From the NCBI GenBank assembly GCA_028565635.1, contig JAOXYB010061990.1, forward strand, positions 1-10,592: a stretch of 10,592 nucleotides of DNA, given 5' to 3'. Below, piece by piece: positions 7,001-10,592 of the stretch (position 1 is the first letter of the stretch; each line of letters begins with the position of its first letter). Position numbers and translations under genes: made by a program. The notes under the pieces are model-generated. The model saw only the letters and a program-made list of their open reading frames with translations. It was not told the DNA's origin and searched no databases. Origin of the DNA: Phoronis ovalis. Taxonomy: Eukaryota > Phoronida > Phoronidae.

Positions 7001-9557
7001 TGACACCTTCAGTGAATACAGTACATTGTAAAACATGATTGTTTCTAGTTTTAGTCACATGTTATGTATATACTGATCTAAATATCTTCACCTTCTTTCC
7101 CGAGATTTGTGTTTCACAAAATGTGCATTAAGATTGTTGTCAAAGATATATCATCACTAAATCTTGACAAGTTATGAAAGCACAAAAGGAGAAGAATTGC
7201 ACATTATTGAAGGTTATATATTACCTCATGACCAGAAAGATATACTTTCACCCCCTGCCACATTCTGTCTTCAGAAATCTTTTTAGTAATAAAATATTTT
7301 AGCTGTTCCTGTAAATTAACCATAAATGGGGTACCTACAATAGCAAGTATGTATCGTACTAGTTTTGGCACAACCTGTGAGATATGAAATGCTACAAATT
7401 AATGTTTTCAAATTGTTTTACTTGGTATTTTCAATAGTAAATTAAAATAATACAGAAAGTATTTATTAGATTTTATTTTTAATAAAGTTCACAAAGTATT
7501 CTGTAACATATGAGCATAACCAAATTTGTAATACTTTTCTTCTGATAAAACAAAACCTTTGGAATCTATAAAAGTTACCTGGTGTGATACAATTTGAATC
7601 AAATCTCTGTTCCTTTGGTAATATTTCTCCCTTCTCTACTGCCTTTCGAACTAATTCTTCTGCTTCTCTGGCTGATCTGTAAATGATACAATGATACAGT
7701 CATAATAAACAAACCTGCATTTGAAAGGTGTTTGTGAACATCCGAAATGCAAACAAATAATTTCGAGATCTTTTCCATGAAAAGTTTTGTAGAATTAATT
7801 GTTAATATATATTATACTAATTTGAGCAACTAAATCAACTGAACTCAGTTATGACAACACAGTAGTTTTCAATACATATTGAGACCAAACTGAGGATTGA
7901 TTGGAGAGGGTGCCAATACCAAATATCATATAGAAATACTTTTCACTACATGGATATAACAGTCACAATGATGTCTTTACAGTGTTCAAGTTTTTTTCAT
8001 CAACTCTGATAATTATTAATAATAAGCTGAAGAATGGTTACTACCTGAATCTCCTGCCCCTTTGTTGGTTCATTTTAGCTCTTGGTGCAACACCATCTAT
8101 GGCCATGAAGAATACTTTACGAGGCTTGATCATACGAAATAAGACCTACATGTATACAACAAATAACATAACAAATAAAATGTGTGCAAAATTTAATATA
8201 ACAAGCTTTTACTGCATAGTCAATTTATTTGACGTGAAAATGAAGTTGCTTTAAATAAGAAACCAGACAATGTACAAGTTCATGCATAAAAATACGTATG
8301 AATTTACAACATATTAGTACAGTCAGACATTGTTGACATAAAAAGTTGTACATAAATTAAACATTCTGAAGCATTATAGTACAAAATTTCTGTGCATAGC
8401 TGAAATATTTTTGCACTTTCCTTTAAGAAAACGGGGCTCCAATTTCTCTGCAATGCGTGTCCTTGTGTTTACAGTAATATAACTAACATTGACTTTAATA
8501 CGACGCCTCAGGACAATCAAACACCCAGAGGGGTACTGAATTGTAGAATATTTTTCTTTACAATTTTTTATGCAATCGTTAACATTTTGCTGAGATTTTA
8601 ATCTAAAAGGATTTATATATTCACTACCTTGAAATCTGTTATTTACACAATCCTACTGAGAGATCAAGTTTGTGAAAAATATACACTCAGACAATATTGA
8701 TTTAAAGTCATGTTATAGCAGTTACCTCAATGTAATGGAAGATATCTTCAAATATTTTTTCTTCTGTAATACGAAAGTGTGGATTATCATCTTCAGGATG
8801 TGAGCAGACATGAACTACACCATTCATGTCCAAATATAAATTATCAAACTCTGGTATCTGAAAGTATCAAAGAAAGGCATAATATGAAACTAAGTATACT
8901 ATCTACGTGCCACTGCGCATGTAGTCGTAGCTCTAGAATGCCATGTGACTTGCACACTAACTACTTTGTTAGTCAAAATCTAATGAAAACTCAAATGCAA
9001 GTATGTAATATTTTTGCTTGTGACCAAAGATAAGTAATTTTCAAGTGAGAAATATGAAGTTTTGAAAGTCCATATGTTAAAATCCAAAGTTACTTCTGCT
9101 CCAATTACTTTTTTTTCGATACCACTCAATGAACAAATATCAAATAAATCACAGGAGAGAAACTAACTTTGGAATTTAATTAGAATGGGACTGGAAGATT
9201 GTTGTAAAATATATTACAGTCCACGATTGGATGAACAGTCAGTACATGTATGCTATATTAATACTCGGTGAATATTGCCTGATGTAGCCACAATAGGGTG
9301 AATAGTGCATGTTTTGGATTAATATGGAATTCACTATTTAATTTGTTTCACAGTCATAGTAATGCGGTATGTTGCGCGTACAGACACTGCACTGTAAATT
9401 CGTTTTTTAGCCAATTATTATGCATACATGTTAATTTCTTTTGCAGAGTGACCCCAAACTCAAATTTTACTTATCGCAATACCTGATATTCTTTGACCAC
9501 CTCACTGAGGCATGGGTATCGTTCACTGATCCAGCGATAAAACTTTGGAACTCCCAT
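3935..9557 (-). CDS. XRN1: XRN1, 5'-to-3' exoribonuclease 1, N-terminal part (11 exons, partial at 3' end)
   Basis: XRN1 degrades 5'-monophosphorylated RNA processively in the cytoplasm after decapping, and clears fragments from RNAi and nonsense-mediated decay. The coding exons are 9483-9557, 8726-8857, 8045-8145, 7579-7676, 7225-7334, 6599-6709, 6096-6181, 5769-5856, 5186-5354, 4841-4908 and 3935-4057. They total 1161 bases, or 387 codons, with no stop, and every intron is GT-AG. The product starts [20 protein letters not shown], the near-invariant XRN1 start. Residues 1 to about 230 are the XRN N-terminal nuclease domain; the rest begins the XRN middle domain. Visible key residues are D35, D86, K93, Q97, R100, R101, E176, E178, D206, D208 and the Asp of GNDF near 292-293. 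The start ATG (9555-9557) has A at -3 and G at +4, with an in-frame TAA three codons upstream. The remaining three quarters (rest of the middle domain, PAZ/Tudor, KOW, winged-helix and SH3-like domains, C-terminal tail) should lie left of this window. XRN2 is less likely, because conserved stretches such as the [12 protein letters not shown] region and ERIIDDW match XRN1. Confidence 0.97.
4217..4273. repeat. perfect 12-bp inverted repeat
   Basis: ACAAAGTTGAAA (4217-4228) and TTTCAACTTTGT (4262-4273) are exact reverse complements separated by 33 bases. In the pre-mRNA they could form a hairpin within intron 10. Confidence 0.75.
4619..4635 (-). promoter_or_regulatory. CTCF-like motif / near-palindrome
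   Basis: On the minus strand this reads CGCCACCAGGTGGTGCT, which resembles the CTCF core. It is also a near-perfect palindrome centred on CCACCTGGTGG, so it contains E-box (CACCTG/CAGGTG) sites. Which factor, if any, reads it cannot be told from sequence. Confidence 0.35.
4841..4908 (-). CDS. XRN1: XRN1 coding exon 10
   Basis: This exon encodes the rest of G324 plus [20 protein letters not shown] and SK, matching human YINESGHLNLPRFEKYLVKLS in the middle domain. The acceptor is TTTACAG and the donor is AAG followed by GTATGT, phase 0. Confidence 0.95.
5186..5354 (-). CDS. XRN1: XRN1 coding exon 9
   Basis: This is the longest exon in the window, 56 codons plus one base. It encodes [20 protein letters not shown] and then [20 protein letters not shown] and [20 protein letters not shown] carries the last catalytic Asp (residue 293 in this model, 292 if the alternative exon 8 acceptor is used), and IPHLPH is a hallmark of the family. 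The acceptor is TTTTAG and the donor is a full consensus GTAAGT, phase 1. Confidence 0.97.
5355..5768 (-). other. XRN1: XRN1 intron 8
   Basis: A 414-base AT-rich intron with donor GTAAGA and acceptor TTTTAG. No other feature is seen apart from TGCATGCATG-type alternating purine-pyrimidine near 5451. Confidence 0.92.
5769..5856 (-). CDS. XRN1: XRN1 coding exon 8
   Basis: This exon encodes [20 protein letters not shown] then LDFEFSPVK, about residues 238-267. The acceptor reads TTTTTGTAGGAG. Using the first AG starts the exon at 5856 and adds an Arg; using the second starts it at 5853. The first AG is called here because TAG is usually preferred over GAG as an acceptor, but the second gives the same length as human XRN1. 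The donor is AAG followed by GTAAGA, phase 0. Confidence 0.93.
5851..5862 (-). promoter_or_regulatory. XRN1: NAGNAG tandem splice acceptor, exon 8
   Basis: The minus strand reads TTGTAGGAGTAC across the exon boundary. Splicing after TAG gives ...QKRSTAPED; splicing after GAG gives ...QKSTAPED. Both keep the frame and differ by one Arg. The second form has the same spacing as human XRN1 between FGGK and APEE. Confidence 0.6.
6096..6181 (-). CDS. XRN1: XRN1 coding exon 7
   Basis: This exon encodes residues 210-237 plus two bases of the next codon: [20 protein letters not shown] then FGGKNSQK. The acceptor is TTTCCAG and the donor is GTAACT, phase 2. It joins to exon 8 at a point where the reading is ambiguous by one residue; see the tandem acceptor entry. 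Confidence 0.96.
6182..6598 (-). other. XRN1: XRN1 intron 6
   Basis: A 417-base intron with donor GTATGT and acceptor TTTCCAG. A plus-strand open frame inside it has no splice or homology support. Nothing else is seen. Confidence 0.92.
6599..6709 (-). CDS. XRN1: XRN1 coding exon 6
   Basis: This exon encodes residues 173-209. It opens [12 protein letters not shown], carrying catalytic E176 and E178, and closes [10 protein letters not shown], carrying D206 and D208. It is therefore the core active-site exon of the nuclease. The acceptor is TTTGTAG and the donor is TTG followed by GTATGT. It is phase 0 at both ends, 37 codons. Confidence 0.97.
6710..7224 (-). other. XRN1: XRN1 intron 5
   Basis: A 515-base AT-rich intron with donor GTAATA and acceptor TTTGTAG. 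I see no further feature in it. Confidence 0.92.
7225..7334 (-). CDS. XRN1: XRN1 coding exon 5
   Basis: This exon encodes the rest of G136 through E172: [14 protein letters not shown], then [20 protein letters not shown] and HE. It corresponds to human TEFMARLHEHLKYF and the strand before the GEGE motif. The acceptor is TTGTAG and the donor is GAG followed by GTAATA, phase 0. Confidence 0.96.
7579..7676 (-). CDS. XRN1: XRN1 coding exon 4
   Basis: This exon encodes the last base of R103 through P135 plus one base of G136. The segment [17 protein letters not shown] is the charged helix that follows the phosphate pocket, and [10 protein letters not shown] is the conserved stretch leading to the next exon. 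The acceptor is TTTACAG and the donor is GTAACT, phase 1. Confidence 0.96.
7677..8044 (-). other. XRN1: XRN1 intron 3
   Basis: A 368-base phase-2 intron with donor GTAGTA and acceptor TTTACAG. I see no further feature in it. Confidence 0.92.
8045..8145 (-). CDS. XRN1: XRN1 coding exon 3
   Basis: This exon encodes residues 70-102 plus two bases of R103. It contains [20 protein letters not shown], with catalytic D86. K93, Q97, R100 and R101 correspond to the residues known from Drosophila and yeast XRN1 structures to form the basic pocket that reads the 5' monophosphate. The acceptor is TTGTAG-like (CATGTAG) and the donor is CAG followed by GTAGTA, phase 2. Confidence 0.96.
8146..8725 (-). other. 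XRN1: XRN1 intron 2
   Basis: A 580-base phase-0 intron with donor GTAACT and a TAG acceptor. It includes a less AT-rich patch around 8430-8535 without recognisable coding content. Confidence 0.92.
8726..8857 (-). CDS. XRN1: XRN1 coding exon 2
   Basis: This exon encodes residues 26-69. It begins [13 protein letters not shown], which carries the metal-binding catalytic D35, and continues with the [12 protein letters not shown] segment and [13 protein letters not shown]. The acceptor is TTTCAG and the donor is GAG followed by GTAACT. It is phase 0 at both ends, 44 codons. Confidence 0.97.
8858..9482 (-). other. XRN1: XRN1 intron 1
   Basis: A 625-base phase-0 intron with donor GTATTG and acceptor TTTCAG. 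Its position just after the start codon exon makes it a plausible place for transcription-enhancing signals, but none is recognised. Confidence 0.9.
9483..9557 (-). CDS. XRN1: XRN1 coding exon 1
   Basis: This exon encodes residues 1-25, [16 protein letters not shown] followed by LSEVVKEYQ, which differs from human XRN1 at only one position that I can recall (Y for H). The start codon is at 9557. The exon ends CAG followed by the donor GTATTG, phase 0. The donor is weaker than most others in the gene, but the next exon continues the family sequence exactly. Confidence 0.97.
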
Positions 9558-9684
9558 TGTAAGTTTTTAAATTTTCAAATTACAAGTACGGAGTAAATTG
9601 TATAGTATATTTCTACAGCATATCAGTCAGAATCCGTGCTCGGGATTTGCCAAAATTTAAGAATTTCCTAATATTGTGAAAGAA

Positions 9685-9717
9685 ACTGGAAGTTCAAATT
9701 CGTCCTAAACCGGAAAT
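9685..9717 (+). promoter_or_regulatory. paired ETS-like motifs
   Basis: ACTGGAAGT (9685-9693) and ACCGGAAAT (9709-9717) each match the ETS-family core GGAA with good flanks, 24 bases apart in the same orientation. They lie 130-160 bases upstream of the XRN1 ATG, so they may be near its transcription start. Confidence 0.45.
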
Positions 9718-9742
9718 AATCTACTACAAGAAAGTATTTTTG

Positions 9743-9747
9743 ATTGG
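9743..9747 (-). promoter_or_regulatory. CCAAT box toward XRN1
   Basis: The minus strand reads TCCAATCA here, a fair NF-Y site. It lies 186 bases upstream of the XRN1 start codon and upstream of the ETS-like pair. Confidence 0.4.
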
Positions 9748-9932
9748 ATGCGATGCAAATAGGTAATTTAACATAACAGAAATAGATGCATTTATCTCCA
9801 AATATGTGTTTATTGTTGTATAAATTAATATCAGCAACCCAATATTACAAGCTTGTATAATTTTGTGACGTAGAATTATGATTATTTATTTCTTAGAAAG
9901 TAGTTTTACCATTTTTGCGAGAGTAGTAATCT

Positions 9933-9941
9933 AGCCAATCA
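9933..9941 (+). promoter_or_regulatory. CCAAT box toward the plus-strand gene
   Basis: AGCCAATCA fits the full NF-Y consensus RRCCAATSR. It lies about 95 bases upstream of the ATG at 10037. Confidence 0.45.
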
Positions 9942-9956
9942 ACACCAACCTTCTTT

Positions 9957-10049
9957 ATGGAGACCGGCATATCCCTGATCTCGCTCTCGTTCACGCTTTC
10001 CAGGACTCGTCAGCAAGACTTTCAGTCACATACGGAATGGATTATTTAG
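9957..10049 (+). other. upstream reading frame overlapping the next start codon
   Basis: The ATG at 9957 opens a 30-codon frame that stops at TAG 10047-10049, overlapping the ATG at 10037 in a different frame. Its context is poor (T at -3). If the transcript starts left of 9957 it would act as an overlapping uORF and damp translation of the downstream protein; if transcription starts to its right it is irrelevant. Confidence 0.4.
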
Positions 10050-10093
10050 TGAAATTGTTACCGGAAAGTATCCGGTCTTTGCCTACGCATATG
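10037..10093 (+). CDS. probable first coding exon of an unidentified gene (partial)
   Basis: An ATG with G at -3 and G at +4 opens MDYLVKLLPESIRSLPTHM, ending at a strong splice donor (ATG followed by GTGAGTAAA), phase 0. The frame is open from 9935, after an in-frame TAG at 9932-9934. The local sequence (9955-10093) is visibly less AT-rich than its surroundings, as expected of an exon. I do not recognise the protein. The gene would continue beyond the right edge, since no convincing second exon lies in 10094-10592. It is divergent from XRN1. It could instead be a non-coding first exon, or 5' UTR with the true start elsewhere. Confidence 0.5.
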
Positions 10094-10194
10094 GTGAGTA
10101 AAATGGACTATTGCACCTACATTTTGGTAACGCTATTTTGCTTTGCTAATAAGATAACCTTTCCCCAGGGATTAGGATCCACTTGGTCTTGATG

Positions 10195-10212
10195 CTATGA
10201 CTATGACTATGA
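10195..10212 (+). repeat. three-copy CTATGA microsatellite
   Basis: CTATGA is repeated three times without interruption. It is followed by TTAGTCTATTGAATC. Confidence 0.85.
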
Positions 10213-10421
10213 TTAGTCTATTGAATCACCTTTTTTGTACCAAGTCAAAAGTCAAGTGCAGAGCTCAAAGTAGAGTAATTCGCACTTGAGTGAGTGCGTG
10301 CATGTGTGTAGACAATGTTGGTACATGAAATAACGAAAATCCAAAAACCATATGTACAATATATACCGGTTGGTATCCATCAGTGTTGAATTAACTAGTT
10401 GGATATGTTTAGTCCTAGCTT

Positions 10422-10466
10422 TATGACCCTACTATGGCTTGCCTATGGCGAAGCCGTAGGGTCATA
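10422..10466. repeat. imperfect inverted repeat, 16 paired bases
   Basis: TATGACCCTAC (10422-10432) pairs with GTAGGGTCATA (10456-10466), and GGCTT (10436-10440) pairs with AAGCC (10451-10455). A three-base bulge (TAT) lies on the left arm and the loop is 10 bases, GCCTATGGCG. It is GC-richer than its surroundings. It might be a remnant of a palindromic transposable element or a structured intronic RNA. Confidence 0.75.
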
Positions 10467-10592
10467 GCCCAGAAAGTGCAACTATCAGGAGAAGTTGGTG
10501 TCTTTCAAAAACACTCGTGTGTCAAAAAATTCAAAGCAGTTTTGTTGCCTTCTTTGTCTATGATACGTCTTCTTCTGTTTTCTGTCACTTTA

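Larger units (their letters stand above)
9558..10036. promoter_or_regulatory. head-to-head intergenic spacer, probable bidirectional promoter
   Basis: This spacer separates the XRN1 start codon (minus) from the probable start codon at 10037 (plus). It must contain both 5' UTRs and transcription starts. Motifs seen are two ETS-like sites (9685-9693 ACTGGAAGT, 9709-9717 ACCGGAAAT), a minus-strand CCAAT box (9743-9747), a CRE-like TGACGTA (9866-9872) and a plus-strand AGCCAATCA (9933-9941). No TATA box in a convincing position was found. Such motif combinations are typical of housekeeping divergent promoters. Confidence 0.65.
10094..10592 (+). other. probable first intron of the plus-strand gene (partial)
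   Basis: The region begins with GTGAGT and has no convincing coding stretch. An AG at 10168-10169 (TTTCCCCAG then GGATTAGG) could serve as an acceptor, but the joined frame reaches a TGA after seven codons. It holds a three-copy CTATGA run and an inverted repeat, listed separately. The pyrimidine-rich stretch at the right edge (from about 10545) could lead into an acceptor just outside the window. Confidence 0.45.

Noticed and set aside
7982-8254. Plus-strand 90-codon open frame
   Set aside because: It is antisense to XRN1 exon 3, whose conserved D86 and phosphate-pocket residues explain the open frame.
8779-9033. Plus-strand 84-codon open frame
   Set aside because: It is antisense to XRN1 exon 2 and runs into intron 1; no independent support.
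9298-9486. Plus-strand 62-codon open frame in intron 1
   Set aside because: It reads as an AT-rich chance frame ending at the exon 1 boundary, with no recognisable protein.
10168-10192. Second exon of the plus-strand gene after TTTCCCCAG
   Set aside because: Joined in phase 0 it gives only seven codons before TGA, so it would make a 26-residue peptide; a downstream exon outside the window is more likely.

Overview
The window is animal nuclear DNA. It is strongly AT-rich and holds a densely intron-split gene with canonical GT-AG introns. There are no bacterial operons, long ORFs or CRISPR repeats. The protein signature is metazoan. The base composition, the recurrent TACATGTA words and the divergence from vertebrate proteins make a marine invertebrate, perhaps a bivalve mollusc, a reasonable but unproven guess.

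The dominant feature is the 5' part of XRN1, the cytoplasmic 5'-to-3' exoribonuclease, on the minus strand. I reconstructed eleven coding exons by hand from 9557 down to 3935. They join in frame without a stop and encode the first 387 residues, compared with about 1,700 in the whole human protein. The acidic catalytic cluster (D35, D86, E176, E178, D206, D208 and the Asp of GNDF) and the 5'-phosphate pocket (K93, Q97, R100, R101) are intact. The gene runs off the left edge: positions 1-3934 look like one long intron in which I recognise no further XRN1 exon.

Right of the XRN1 start lies a 479-base head-to-head spacer (9558-10036) with CCAAT, ETS-like and CRE-like motifs. It is followed by a probable first coding exon of an unrecognised plus-strand gene (10037-10093, 19 residues, strong splice donor). 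An upstream ATG reading frame overlaps its start. The rest (10094-10592) appears to be that gene's first intron and contains a striking inverted repeat.

I do not see an undescribed multi-gene system here. The points most worth a second look are a NAGNAG tandem splice acceptor that would add or remove one residue in the XRN1 catalytic domain, the bidirectional promoter with its unidentified partner gene, two CTCF-like motifs in XRN1 introns, and several small tandem and inverted repeats.
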